Shown here: in pieces, positions 1 to 9,731 of the stretch
Layout of the letters: each line of letters starts with the position of its first letter
Position numbering within the stretch: position 1 is the first letter of the stretch
NCBI GenBank assembly: GCA_012838865.1
Contig: DUOK01000296.1
Location: forward strand, 1 to 40,863
DNA: 40,863 nucleotides
Reading direction: 5' to 3'
From: Bacteroidales bacterium
GTDB taxonomy: Bacteria > Bacteroidota > Bacteroidia > Bacteroidales > Marinilabiliaceae
Program-made: the position numbers and the translations under genes
Notes under the pieces: model-generated
Told to the model about the DNA's origin: nothing
Databases searched by the model: none
Seen by the model: only the letters and a program-made list of their open reading frames with translations

Positions 1-1059
1 CACCATGATGTTGATGGCGGCCACGATGCCGAACTCGACCAGCAAACGACTGCTGGTAAAGACAAAGGTGACAAAACCGCTGGCGGTGGTGAGGTTGGTC
101 AGAAAGGTGGCGTTGCCGATTTTCCGAATCATGCGTTGCAGCGACTTGATGCGGTTCCCGTGCAGGCGGAATTCCTGATGATATTTGTTGAGCATGAACA
201 CCGAATTGGGAATGCCGATGACGATGAGCAACGGGGGAATCATGCCGGTGAGGATGGTGATTTTGTAACCGAGCAGGGCCTGACTGCCCAGGGCCCAGAT
301 AACGGCGATGCCGACGACCAGCATGGCAAACAGAACAACTTTAAAGGAGCGGAAGAAGAGGAAGATGACCAGGGCGGTAACGCCCAGGGTCAGGAAAATG
401 AACATGTTAAGTTCGCGCTTGACCATTTCGGCGGTTTCTACACGGATAAAGGGGAGGCCGGAATAATGCAGCCGGGTGCCGTTGACGGTGTCGAAGCGGG
501 CACCGGCCGCTTTGATGCCTTCTATAAGCGCTACACGCTCGGGACTTTGAAGGATCTCCGGCACCAAAAACACGGCCATGAGGTAGGTGTGGGTCTCGGG
601 ATTGTAGAGTAAGTGTTCGTACAAGGGCAGCTCGCTCAGGCGTTGGGTAAACTGAGCGATGCTTTCGGCCTTCCCTTCTGTCCACAGCGACTGAACTTCA
701 AACTTCCGCTCATCGGCATTGCGCACCAGGTCGTAGGCATCCAAAACTGAAAAAACGCCGCTTACCCCCTCCAGCGCGACCAGCTCGTCTTTCAATTGCA
801 ACCATTGCTGCAGGTGTGCCGTATTAAAGAAGTTCGAATCCTGAACCGCCAGCACCACCATTTCGTTGTTGTTCCCAAATTCCTGGACAAAATATTCATT
901 ATCCAAAAATACGGGATCATCTTCGGGCAGGAGGGGCGCATATTGATAGGACATCTCGATGCGCTGCGACTGGAACGCCATAAACAGCGTCAAAATACCC
1001 AGAATGACCAGTATGCTGATTCTGTTTCTGAGAATGATTCCGGCTACCCTTACCCACAT
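1..1059 (-). CDS. RND/MMPL-superfamily exporter, 5' part only (runs off the window start)
   Basis: Reverse-strand open frame from ATG at 1059: MWVRVAGIILRNRISILVILGILTLFMAFQSQRIEMSYQYAPLLPEDDPVFLDNEYF...; near the edge it reads IGNATFLTNLTTASGFVTFVFTSSRLLVEFGIVAAINIMV, typical of RND/MMPL transmembrane segments. Not in the ORF track because it is truncated. Confidence 0.85.
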   Translation of the reverse strand, partial: MWVRVAGIILRNRISILVILGILTLFMAFQSQRIEMSYQYAPLLPEDDPVFLDNEYFVQEFGNNNEMVVLAVQDSNFFNTAHLQQWLQLKDELVALEGVSGVFSVLDAYDLVRNADERKFEVQSLWTEGKAESIAQFTQRLSELPLYEHLLYNPETHTYLMAVFLVPEILQSPERVALIEGIKAAGARFDTVNGTRLHYSGLPFIRVETAEMVKRELNMFIFLTLGVTALVIFLFFRSFKVVLFAMLVVGIAVIWALGSQALLGYKITILTGMIPPLLIVIGIPNSVFMLNKYHQEFRLHGNRIKSLQRMIRKIGNATFLTNLTTASGFVTFVFTSSRLLVEFGIVAAINIMV

Positions 1060-1444
1060 AATTTGGCCCAATAAACGGTTCGTAGTAAAAAATGCTGCGA
1101 ATTTACTGAAAAAATAACAAACCCGGCGACGCTCCAGGGGGAAGGCCCTCTTTTGAGGAGCAGCACCAAAAACCAGACAAAAATACGCTTTGACTCCACC
1201 AACAACCCAAAGAAAGGGATAAAGCGGTACCAAAATTGCAGGTCTGGCAGAAAATCCTCACTTTTGCGGATTCGCTCAAAAGCAAGTCTCGTTTTCTCAA
1301 AAAAAGGTAAACAGGACTGTTTAAGAGTCGCAATACTTGAGCAATAAGGGCTTAAACTTTTAAAAAAAAATATAAAAGAGTAACCAAAAAACAAAGTATT
1401 CGTAACATTCACTCAAGCATAAAATTGATTAAAGGACGGACGAT

Positions 1445-1960
1445 ATGAAGAAAATTTATGTTTTACTCTTGCTGCTGTTACTGCCCATGGCCTCCATGGT
1501 GGCTCAAGAAGCGAAATTTAAGGCGGTTTTTACCCTAAATTTTATACGCTATATTGGTTGGCCGGACCAGTCGCTGCAGGGCGATTTTGTGATCGGCGTG
1601 GTACGCAACAGGGAGGTGGCCGACTGGCTCAGAGACCAGTCTGCCGGCAAAAAATTCGGTTTTCAGGACATTGTGGTCAGGGAGTACCGCAGTATTGAAG
1701 AGATAGAGGCTTGCCAGGTTATCTTTGTGTCTTCGGCAATAAACATTCGAAACAGCTCCGAAGTGCTGATCGAGAAGGCCAGACAAACCAACAGCCTTAT
1801 TGTTTCTGAAGCAGAAGGAGCTACGGCACATGGTGCGGCCATCAACTTTGTGATTCGCGACGGGGTGCTGAAATTTGAGTTGCACAAAGGCAATGCCGCC
1901 TGGATGGGACTGCAGTTCAGCTCCCGCTTGGAGGGCATGGCCGCAGCCATCAATTTGTAG
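1445..1960 (+). CDS. YfiR-like (DUF4154) periplasmic protein
   Basis: Signal peptide then KFKAVFTLNFIRYIGWP...FVIGVVRNREVADWL...CQVIFVSSA...INFVIRDGVLKFELH, matching YfiR-family pattern. Confidence 0.85.
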   Translation: MKKIYVLLLLLLLPMASMVAQEAKFKAVFTLNFIRYIGWPDQSLQGDFVIGVVRNREVADWLRDQSAGKKFGFQDIVVREYRSIEEIEACQVIFVSSAINIRNSSEVLIEKARQTNSLIVSEAEGATAHGAAINFVIRDGVLKFELHKGNAAWMGLQFSSRLEGMAAAINL

Positions 1961-1990
1961 CAGGTTCTCCGCTGAGGCATAGAACCTAAG

Positions 1991-2041
1991 GCTCCCTTTC
2001 CCTGCTGAAACATTTCAGAAAGGGAGCAGGGTGTCGTTTTT
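1991..2041 (+). terminator. Hairpin plus T-tract between the yfiR-like gene and the MCP gene
   Basis: GCTCCCTTT (1991-1999) pairs with AAAGGGAGC (2019-2027); inner CTGAAA/TTTCAG stem (2005-2010/2013-2018) with CA loop; TTTTT at 2037-2041. Confidence 0.55.
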
Positions 2042-2077
2042 AAATAGTTACTTATATTTATTAGAAATCTGCAAGGC

Positions 2078-3799
2078 ATGAAGATGAAACTGAATTTGGG
2101 CCAGAACTTTTTAATCCGCCATAAACTGTTGTACGGATTTGGCCTGATCCTGGTGGTCGTGTTGCTGAACGCCATTCTCTCGGTAACTACGCTGGTACGC
2201 AGCACCCGCTTGAACAATCTGGTGACAGAGACTTATAGCCCCACCGTACAGGCGCTGGGCGATTTGGATAACATGATTACCCAAAGTAAGATGTTGATCC
2301 GCAACTGGGTGTTTGTTGACAAGCAGCCGGGCACGCCCGATAAAGTGCGCCTGGCCGATTTGCATGCGAAGGACTGGCCGGAGCTTCAGGAAAGGCTGTT
2401 GCCCCTGACCGAAAACTGGGAAAAGGAAGAAGATGTAGCCTTGCTCCAGGAAGTTACCCACCAGATGGATTCCCTTTTTGGGATGCACCGCTACGTGATG
2501 GAAAGTCTCAATTCCTTTGATGCCTACGAAGATGTGATGGTGTTTTTTGAGGCCGAAGATATGGTTATGGAGGGCCGCGGCATCATGTCCCTTTCGGATG
2601 AAATTGCAGGGAAAGTTGGTGCACTGGCCAGCCAATCGGGACAGCTCAACAATGATGCCTTGGCCGATATGGAGAGTGCTTTTACCACCTTGGGCTGGGT
2701 TGTTGTATTGATGGGAATTATCCTAATCGTGGCTTCGTTGGCCATCGCCTGGCTGCTGTATTCTGCCATTGTTGTACCGCTGACCAAGGGAGTAAGCTTT
2801 GCTCAGGCCATTGGCAAGGGCGACCTGACCGCCGAAGTGGACATCCGTCAAAACGACGAGATTGGTATTTTGGCGACCGAGCTCAGCAACATGGCCGCCA
2901 ATCTAAAAAGAACTGTTCTCGCCATTAAAGATAACGCCAACAACCTGGTTTATTCGAGCGATACGCTTAAAACCAGCTCCATGCAACTTTCCCGCGGTTC
3001 GGCCGATCAGGCTGCTTCTGCCGAGGAAGTATCCACTTCTATTGAAGAAATGGTGGCCAACATTGACCAGAATACCGACAATGCCATACAGACCGAGAAA
3101 ATTACGGTAGAAACGGCCAAGGACGTTAATATTGCCAATGAGCTGAGTTCAGAGGCCGCCCAGGCGATGCAGGCCATTTCGGAGAAAATTTCGATGATCA
3201 GCGACATTGCCTTCCAAACCAACATTCTGGCGCTGAATGCGGCTGTTGAGGCGGCCCGTGCCGGCGAGCATGGCCGGGGCTTTTCGGTAGTTGCCGCGGA
3301 GGTACGCAAACTGGCCGAACGCAGTAAGGTGGCTGCCGATGAAATTGTAACCCTGGTGAGCCGTGGACTTAAAGTCTCACATGAGGCCGGAGAAAAGGCT
3401 CGCCTGTTGGTGCCCGACATTGAAAAGACCACCTTGTTGATTAAGGAAATTGCAGCTGCCAGTATGGAACAGAAGACCGGAGCCGATCAGATTAACCTGG
3501 CCATGCAACAACTCAATATGATTACTCAGGAAAATGCTTCCAGCTCCGATGAACTGACTCAAAGTTCAGAACAACTGTCGGTATTGGCGCAGAATCTTCA
3601 GGAAGCCGTGGGCTATTTCAACATTGGAATTGAAGAACAAAAACAAAAGAACCAGGCAAAGGAAACCGCCACAGCGGACAGTCCCAAACCCAAGCAGTCC
3701 GGAGCGACTGCTTGGGGATCTTCGGCCAAAAAGGATTTGAAACAGGACCTTTCGAATCTGAGCAAGGAATTTGACCTGGACAATTATGAGAAGTTCTAA
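2078..3799 (+). CDS. Methyl-accepting chemotaxis protein (two TMs, periplasmic helical domain, HAMP, MA domain)
   Basis: HAMP-like [24 protein letters not shown] and hairpin tip [38 protein letters not shown]. Confidence 0.97.
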   Translation: MKMKLNLGQNFLIRHKLLYGFGLILVVVLLNAILSVTTLVRSTRLNNLVTETYSPTVQALGDLDNMITQSKMLIRNWVFVDKQPGTPDKVRLADLHAKDWPELQERLLPLTENWEKEEDVALLQEVTHQMDSLFGMHRYVMESLNSFDAYEDVMVFFEAEDMVMEGRGIMSLSDEIAGKVGALASQSGQLNNDALADMESAFTTLGWVVVLMGIILIVASLAIAWLLYSAIVVPLTKGVSFAQAIGKGDLTAEVDIRQNDEIGILATELSNMAANLKRTVLAIKDNANNLVYSSDTLKTSSMQLSRGSADQAASAEEVSTSIEEMVANIDQNTDNAIQTEKITVETAKDVNIANELSSEAAQAMQAISEKISMISDIAFQTNILALNAAVEAARAGEHGRGFSVVAAEVRKLAERSKVAADEIVTLVSRGLKVSHEAGEKARLLVPDIEKTTLLIKEIAAASMEQKTGADQINLAMQQLNMITQENASSSDELTQSSEQLSVLAQNLQEAVGYFNIGIEEQKQKNQAKETATADSPKPKQSGATAWGSSAKKDLKQDLSNLSKEFDLDNYEKF

Positions 3800-3823
3800 A
3801 ATGCTGCCTTTAAAATTCAGCTT

Positions 3824-4147
3824 ATGACAGAAAATTTCAGCATAGCGTTTAAAGAAGACAATGGCGAAACCGCCATTGTCTTTGGTGGTCAATTAACCAT
3901 CCCTTTCATTCAAAAGCTGACTCAGGAAGTGAAGGAAAAGTTGGGCCTGCCCAAGGCTTTACATCTTGTGGTGAAGGAAGTGGAAAACATCGACCTGACC
4001 TTCATTCAATTGCTCTATGCCCTTAAAAATACCGGGAAAAAATTGGGTTATCCGGTTGATTTGCAAATGGAGCTGCCCGACGACCTGAGCAGCTTAATGG
4101 TCAATGCCGGTTTTGGTCAACTCCTGAACCAAGAGAAGAAAAACTAA
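3824..4147 (+). CDS. STAS-domain protein
   Basis: ~107 aa, AIVFGGQLTIPFIQKLTQEV...NIDLTFIQLLYALKNTGKKLG resembles anti-sigma-antagonist/STAS fold; position next to cheY. Confidence 0.7.
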   Translation: MTENFSIAFKEDNGETAIVFGGQLTIPFIQKLTQEVKEKLGLPKALHLVVKEVENIDLTFIQLLYALKNTGKKLGYPVDLQMELPDDLSSLMVNAGFGQLLNQEKKN

Positions 4148-4180
4148 ACAGAAGCAAACAATAACAATAACACATTTATT

Positions 4181-4546
4181 ATGGCAAAAACGGTTCTAAT
4201 CGTAGACGATTCAGAAAGTATCCGGGAAGTAGTCAATTTCACCCTGCAGAACGAGGGTTACGATGTTTTAGTGGGAATCGATGGTGAGGACGCACTGAAG
4301 TTTCTGGACGGACGACATATCGACATCATCATTACCGACCTTCATATGCCGAACCTCGACGGCCTGGGCTTGATTCGCAAAGTTCGCGAAATGGAGAACT
4401 ACAAACACATTCCCATATTGTTCCTGACCACCGAATCACAGGCGGCCAAAAAAATGGAAGCCAAAGAGGCCGGAGCCACGGGTTGGATCATCAAACCTTT
4501 TGTCCCCGCCAAACTGCTTTCCGCCATTTCAAGGGTTATTCGATAA
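4181..4546 (+). CDS. cheY: CheY-like response regulator
   Basis: VLIVDDSESIREVV...DIIITDLHMPNLDGL...LFLTTES...IIKPF. Confidence 0.95.
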   Translation: MAKTVLIVDDSESIREVVNFTLQNEGYDVLVGIDGEDALKFLDGRHIDIIITDLHMPNLDGLGLIRKVREMENYKHIPILFLTTESQAAKKMEAKEAGATGWIIKPFVPAKLLSAISRVIR

Positions 4547-4562
4547 GCAGCAAAGCAGTATT

Positions 4563-4883
4563 ATGCTTACGGAAATAAAGAATCAGTTCTACCAGGATAC
4601 GCTGGAAACCCTGATTTCAATTCAGGAGGTCTTGCCGGAAACACCTCTGGAAGGGGAAACGGCGCGCAATATGGTAGAAAGAATTTTTACTGTTTCCCAT
4701 CAAGTCAGTGGAACAGGACCCATGCTGGGTTTCGACAACAGTTCGCTCCTTTCGAAAAAACTGGAACGTACTTTCTACGAAATCCGTTCGGGTAAACGTA
4801 CGCTTACAGCACAGCTACTGACACAAACACAGCGTACCATTCAAAACCTTTTGGAGGTGCTGCAAAAGGAGCAGGGAGAATGA
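4563..4883 (+). CDS. Small stand-alone Hpt-like protein
   Basis: RIFTVSHQVSGTGPMLGFDNSSLLSKKLE aligns by eye with the CheA P1 segment RIFRAMHSLKGGGAMFGFNHLSEFTHHLE encoded next door. Start assigned to ATG 4563 inside the 4500 ORF. Confidence 0.7.
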   Translation: MLTEIKNQFYQDTLETLISIQEVLPETPLEGETARNMVERIFTVSHQVSGTGPMLGFDNSSLLSKKLERTFYEIRSGKRTLTAQLLTQTQRTIQNLLEVLQKEQGE

Positions 4884-4913
4884 TTAATTAAATGGCCTAA
4901 GGCAGGAGCGAAT

Positions 4914-6947
4914 ATGATAGATAAGTTTAGGGCAAAATTTGTTGAAGAGTCGACCGACAATGTCCACGATCTGGAGGAAGCCCTTTTTCTTCTGGAAAAA
5001 GACATGGACAACAAGGAGCTGATTGAACGCATTTTCAGGGCTATGCACTCTCTGAAAGGGGGCGGAGCCATGTTTGGATTCAACCATTTGAGTGAATTCA
5101 CGCACCACCTCGAAACCATCTTCGACTGGGTTAGAACCAACAAACTCAAAGTCACTACCGACCTGATTACGCTGACCTTTTCGGCCATTGATCAAATTAA
5201 ATTTCTGCTTAAAACAGGTGATTTAAGCGCTGCGGATGACCTGAAGGCGCAACAGGCTTTTATTCAGCGCCTGCAAGCCTTTCTGTCGGAAGGAGGAAGC
5301 ACGGGAACAAGCGCAGCTTCAGCTGCACAGACCGAAGCAGATCCTGAGGAATCCGATGAAAAGACCTATTTGATCAGTTTTATTCCCCAAAAAGAACTCC
5401 TGCAAAACGGCACCAATCCGCTGTATTTGCTGGACGATATTCATGCACTGGGTCAGGCTTTAACTTTAGCCTTTACGCACAAAGTCCCCTCTCTGGACCT
5501 CATCGATGCAGAGGCCAACTACTGTCTCTGGCAGATTCTGGTGAGCACCTCCGAATCGATCAACGAGATCAAGGATGTTTTTATCTTTGTAGAGGACGAG
5601 TGTGAACTGCATATCGACCAGGTGGCCGGTCACAATATTTTACAGGACAAGGATGTACTTGAAAAAGCGGAGAAGGCGGTAAAAAACAGCACCCTCTTAA
5701 CGGTGGAGGATTTCAAGCAGGAAAGCCAGGCCGCTGCCGCAAGTGTTGCACCCCAGACCGAAGAGCGAAAAAAGGCAGCCATCAAGGAGCATAAAATATC
5801 AAGTATCCGTGTTTCATCCCATAAAATTGATGAACTGGTAACCCTGGTCAGTGAGCTGGTAACCCTCCAGGCCCAATTGAGTCTGTATGCCGAAAACACT
5901 CAGGATGCCACCATGCTCTCGATGAGCGAGAATGTTCAGAAGCTGTCGCGACAACTGCGCGAAAATGCCTTCGACATCAGCCTTATTCCGCTCCAAAGCG
6001 AACTCATGCGCTTTCAGCGTTTGGTCAGAGACCTGTCTAAAGACCAGGGCAAGGACATAGACTTTATAATTGAAGGGGGCGACCTGGAACTGGATAAGAA
6101 CATCATTGAAAACCTGACCGATCCCTTGCTGCACATATTGCGCAACTCCATAGACCACGGCATTGAGGTTCCGGAAGACCGTATTAAGGCAGGAAAAGCG
6201 CCCAAAGGCAACATCCTCTTTAAAGCCTTTTATTCGGGCGCCAACGTAATTATAGAAATATCCGATGACGGCAAAGGCATTGATGCAGAGGTTATCCGAC
6301 AGAAAGCCATTGCTAAAGGATTGATTGAAAGCGACGCGGCGCTCACAGACAAGGAGGTGCTGGATTTGATTTTTGTAAGCGGATTCAGCACCCGCGAAGT
6401 GGTGTCCGGCGTATCGGGCAGAGGGGTTGGCATGGATGTGGTCAAACGCAAACTGGCCAACATCCGCGGAGAAGTCAGCATCGAATCGGAAAAAGGAAAG
6501 GGAACCCTCATCAGCATTACCCTGCCGATGACCCTCTCCATCATCGACGGTTTATTGGTGGGCGTAGGTGAAAGCCAGTACGTCATTCCCATATCGGCCA
6601 TCGATAAACTATATGCCCTGCAACCGGAACAATTAAAACAATCTTTCAACCAGGTGGTGGTCATTGATAATGAACAACATCCTTACATCGACCTCAGAAA
6701 GGTGTTTAAAGCGTCGGAGGAAGCAGAAAGGGAACAATTGCAAATGATAATGGTAAAAGCGGAAGACCGACTTTCCGGATTGCTGGTTGACGCGGTAATA
6801 GGCGAGTACCAAACGGTGGTAAAACCGCTCGGACGTTATCTGAAAAAACAGGAAATTTTATCCGGCGCCTCCATTATGGGCGACGGAACCATCGCCCTGG
6901 TAATAGACACCACGCGTTTGCTCCAAAAACAAAAAAACAGGAAATAA
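4914..6947 (+). CDS. cheA: Chemotaxis histidine kinase CheA
   Basis: P1 MHSLKGGGAMFGF, P3 dimerization VSSHKIDELVTLVSELVTLQAQL, P4 HILRNSIDHGIE...SGVSGRGVGMDVVK, C-terminal CheW-like P5. Confidence 0.97.
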   Translation: MIDKFRAKFVEESTDNVHDLEEALFLLEKDMDNKELIERIFRAMHSLKGGGAMFGFNHLSEFTHHLETIFDWVRTNKLKVTTDLITLTFSAIDQIKFLLKTGDLSAADDLKAQQAFIQRLQAFLSEGGSTGTSAASAAQTEADPEESDEKTYLISFIPQKELLQNGTNPLYLLDDIHALGQALTLAFTHKVPSLDLIDAEANYCLWQILVSTSESINEIKDVFIFVEDECELHIDQVAGHNILQDKDVLEKAEKAVKNSTLLTVEDFKQESQAAAASVAPQTEERKKAAIKEHKISSIRVSSHKIDELVTLVSELVTLQAQLSLYAENTQDATMLSMSENVQKLSRQLRENAFDISLIPLQSELMRFQRLVRDLSKDQGKDIDFIIEGGDLELDKNIIENLTDPLLHILRNSIDHGIEVPEDRIKAGKAPKGNILFKAFYSGANVIIEISDDGKGIDAEVIRQKAIAKGLIESDAALTDKEVLDLIFVSGFSTREVVSGVSGRGVGMDVVKRKLANIRGEVSIESEKGKGTLISITLPMTLSIIDGLLVGVGESQYVIPISAIDKLYALQPEQLKQSFNQVVVIDNEQHPYIDLRKVFKASEEAEREQLQMIMVKAEDRLSGLLVDAVIGEYQTVVKPLGRYLKKQEILSGASIMGDGTIALVIDTTRLLQKQKNRK

Positions 6948-6959
6948 CCAACACTGCAT

Positions 6960-7409
6960 ATGGAAACACAAAACATAACCCTCTTATCTTTTAAGATTCA
7001 GGACGACCTCTTTGCAGTGGATGCCCTACAGGTAGATCATATTCTGGAGTTGCCGCCCAACATTACCGCGGTTCCCAACACGCCCCACTATATGAAAGGC
7101 ATCATCAACCTGCATGGGAACATTATTCCGGTGGCCGACATGCGTTTGATTATGGACAAGGAAGTCCAGGACAAGCGGTCAGACGCTTCCATTATTGTGC
7201 TCAACCCCTCCAACATACAAGATGCCCGCATAGGTATACTTGTAGATGTAGTGGAGGAAGTAATTGAAACGAAAAAGGAGGCGCTAAAGGAAACCATCAC
7301 CGAAGGAAAAAAGGGGCTCATCGAACATTTTGAAGGAACCCTGGTCTTTAATGAGGACTTTGTGCACGTTATCAACATCGCCCATTTGTGCGAAATCATT
7401 GAAAAATAA
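6960..7409 (+). CDS. cheW: Chemotaxis coupling protein CheW
   Basis: FKIQDDLFAVDALQVDHILELP...YMKGIINLHGNIIPVADMR. Confidence 0.93.
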   Translation: METQNITLLSFKIQDDLFAVDALQVDHILELPPNITAVPNTPHYMKGIINLHGNIIPVADMRLIMDKEVQDKRSDASIIVLNPSNIQDARIGILVDVVEEVIETKKEALKETITEGKKGLIEHFEGTLVFNEDFVHVINIAHLCEIIEK

Positions 7410-7419
7410 TACACCAAAA

Positions 7420-7908
7420 ATGGCTGAAGCAAAACATACTTATTTGAGCTTTAAAATTGGGGCGGAGACCTTTGCAGTAAATGTTACCAAGGTTATGGAG
7501 ATCAGAGAATATCAGGCGCCCAAAGCCCTCCCGCAAACCCTGCCTTATGTAAGCGGCGTGGTGGAGTACCAAAACGAAGTACTTCCCCTGATCGATACCG
7601 GGATCAAATTTGGTATGGCACCTGTTGTGCTGAGCGCAGCCACCTGCATTGTGGTGCTGCAGCTCGAAAACACCGACCTAGGTAAAATTTATCGGGTCGC
7701 GGTTTTGGTCGACAATGTGGCCGATGTTATGGAGGCCGAGTTGGAGGATATGAAAACCATCGGCGACGATTACCGGCCCGATTACATTTCAACCACGCTC
7801 AGCTACAAGGACGAATTTGTGTATATTCTTAACGCCGATGCGGTGTTTAACCAAAAAGAAGTCGTTGCCATTCAGGAGTACTTGCAAAAAAATCAGGAAA
7901 ATAACTAA
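7420..7908 (+). CDS. Second CheW-like coupling protein
   Basis: FKIGAETFAVNVTKVMEIREYQ...YVSGVVEYQNEVLPLIDTGIKFG; start at ATG 7420. Confidence 0.92.
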   Translation: MAEAKHTYLSFKIGAETFAVNVTKVMEIREYQAPKALPQTLPYVSGVVEYQNEVLPLIDTGIKFGMAPVVLSAATCIVVLQLENTDLGKIYRVAVLVDNVADVMEAELEDMKTIGDDYRPDYISTTLSYKDEFVYILNADAVFNQKEVVAIQEYLQKNQENN

Positions 7909-7915
7909 AGCATAA

Positions 7916-8791
7916 ATGACCACAACGAACAGACACGACAACCCGGAAGGGGCACTTGCCTGCTTTAAGGCAGAGCTGACTGAGAAGGATTTTGAGGTCT
8001 TCAGTAAATTCATTTACTCGGAGTACGGCATCAAAATGCCTCCCATTAAGCGCATCATGCTGCAGGGTCGTCTGCTCAAGCGCATACGTGAACTGAATAT
8101 GAAATCCTACTCCGAGTATAAAGAGTATTTTTTTAGTCAGGCCGGTCAGGAAAAGGAATTGCTCCATTTCTTAAATGTGGTCACCACCAATAAAACCGAC
8201 TTCTTTAGGGAACCGGTGCATTTTATTTTCTTAAAAGAAAATATTTTACCTGCCTTTCAGGAGCAGGATACCAAGCAGCTGTTTAAGGTATGGAGTGCAG
8301 GCTGCTCCAGTGGGGAGGAGCCTTACACCATCGCCATTACCCTGAACGAATTTCAGCGCCTTAACCCCCTGTTTAAATTTCAAATTACGGGCACCGACAT
8401 CTCCACGCAAATGCTCGAGAAGGCAGCCAAAGGGGTTTATCCCATGACCAAGGTAGCTACGATCCCGCTCGAGCTCAAAAAGCGCTATTTGCTGAAGAGC
8501 AAAGATTCAGCTAACCCAACCGTTAGGGTGCATCCCCTCTTGCAAAAAAATCTGGTACTGAACTACCTCAATTTAATGGAGAGCAGTTATGGGGTGAAAG
8601 AGACCTACGACGTAATTTTTTGCCGCAATGTGCTGATTTATTTCGATCGACCCACCCAGGAACGGGTCATCAATAAATTGTGTCAGAACCTGAAAAAGGG
8701 GGGGCACTTTTTCATCGGACATTCAGAGTCGCTTTCGGGCATGGATGTTCCACTCAAACACATTAAACCAACCATTTTCGAAAAAATATAA
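7916..8791 (+). CDS. cheR: Protein-glutamate methyltransferase CheR (copy 1)
   Basis: WSAGCSSGEEPYTIAI, GTDISTQML, FCRNVLIYFDR. Confidence 0.96.
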   Translation: MTTTNRHDNPEGALACFKAELTEKDFEVFSKFIYSEYGIKMPPIKRIMLQGRLLKRIRELNMKSYSEYKEYFFSQAGQEKELLHFLNVVTTNKTDFFREPVHFIFLKENILPAFQEQDTKQLFKVWSAGCSSGEEPYTIAITLNEFQRLNPLFKFQITGTDISTQMLEKAAKGVYPMTKVATIPLELKKRYLLKSKDSANPTVRVHPLLQKNLVLNYLNLMESSYGVKETYDVIFCRNVLIYFDRPTQERVINKLCQNLKKGGHFFIGHSESLSGMDVPLKHIKPTIFEKI

Positions 8792-8821
8792 ACAACAAGT
8801 CATCCATAATTTAGCAACATT

Positions 8822-9721
8822 ATGACGAATCTTTCGGACAGACAATTACTAAAAGAGCTCAAAGACCGGCTCCAGGAGCGTTCCAAATACGAACAGGAGA
8901 TCAAACTGCTTTCTCAGGAACTGCAGGAAGTGACCAAACGCTTTAAGGAATCGGAGGCACTCAAGAGCCACTTTATTTCCAACATTTCCAACGAAATTGT
9001 CAACCCTTTTACTTCCATCCTGGGCTTGTCCAAGTCCATTTTGTCGGTAGAGAAAAACGACTGGAAAAAAGTGGTCAGTATGGTGGCCTTGATCCACAGC
9101 GAAGCTTTCAACCTCGACTTTCAGCTGAAGAACATCTTTGTAGCTGCAAAAATTGAGGCGGGTGAAGTGGTACCCAACATTGCCAAGGTAAACATTCGCA
9201 ATGTGATCCAAACCATCATCGACTCCTTCAGTCTGGTAGCCCGCAAAATGGCTATTGAAATAGAATTCAATTTTAACATTGAATACGGCTTTGGTAAAAA
9301 CTTCTATTTCAAAACAGACAGTGAAAAGATGAAGCTGATTTTGAGCAATATGCTTAACAACGCGCTCAAATACAGCTACAAAGACAGCAAGGTCATCATT
9401 AATGTTACAGCAGATGAGGATTTCCTGACCATCGATGTTCAGGACTTTGGCACCGGAATATCCGAGAAAAATCAAAAAATCATCTTCGAACGCTTTAAGC
9501 GCCTCGATTCGGGCATCAACTCCATCAATCGCGGACATGGTTTGGGTTTATCCATTACCAAGGCCTTGTTGGATGTTATGGGCGGATCCATCGAAATCAA
9601 CAGCAAAAAAGGAGAGGGTTCAACCTTTACCGTAAAGGTTCCCGAGGCGAAAAATGTGGTGGATGGATTTAGTGGAGAAGGCAACGACATCTTCTTCGAC
9701 GATGATGATGAGATTTTTTAA
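8822..9721 (+). CDS. Histidine-kinase-like protein with HATPase domain; H-box His replaced by Asn
   Basis: N-terminal coiled coil, H-box-like FISNISNEIVNPFTSILGL, N-box LSNMLNNALKYS, G-boxes VQDFGTGIS and RGHGLGLSITKALLDVMGG. Confidence 0.9.
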   Translation: MTNLSDRQLLKELKDRLQERSKYEQEIKLLSQELQEVTKRFKESEALKSHFISNISNEIVNPFTSILGLSKSILSVEKNDWKKVVSMVALIHSEAFNLDFQLKNIFVAAKIEAGEVVPNIAKVNIRNVIQTIIDSFSLVARKMAIEIEFNFNIEYGFGKNFYFKTDSEKMKLILSNMLNNALKYSYKDSKVIINVTADEDFLTIDVQDFGTGISEKNQKIIFERFKRLDSGINSINRGHGLGLSITKALLDVMGGSIEINSKKGEGSTFTVKVPEAKNVVDGFSGEGNDIFFDDDDEIF

Positions 9722-9731
9722 GGAAGATTAA

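Noticed and set aside
136-612. 158-aa plus-strand ORF (and 796-1074 plus, 407-685 minus)
   Set aside because: They overlap the truncated minus-strand RND/MMPL transporter in other frames; their translations are low-complexity and His/Asp/Gly-rich, typical of shadow ORFs.
1050-1412. 120-aa minus-strand ORF between the MMPL gene and the yfiR-like gene
   Set aside because: Overlaps the MMPL start, no recognisable domain, composition consistent with random open frame in an intergenic region.
8849-9538. 229-aa minus-strand ORF inside the histidine-kinase-like gene
   Set aside because: Antisense shadow ORF of a conserved HATPase domain.
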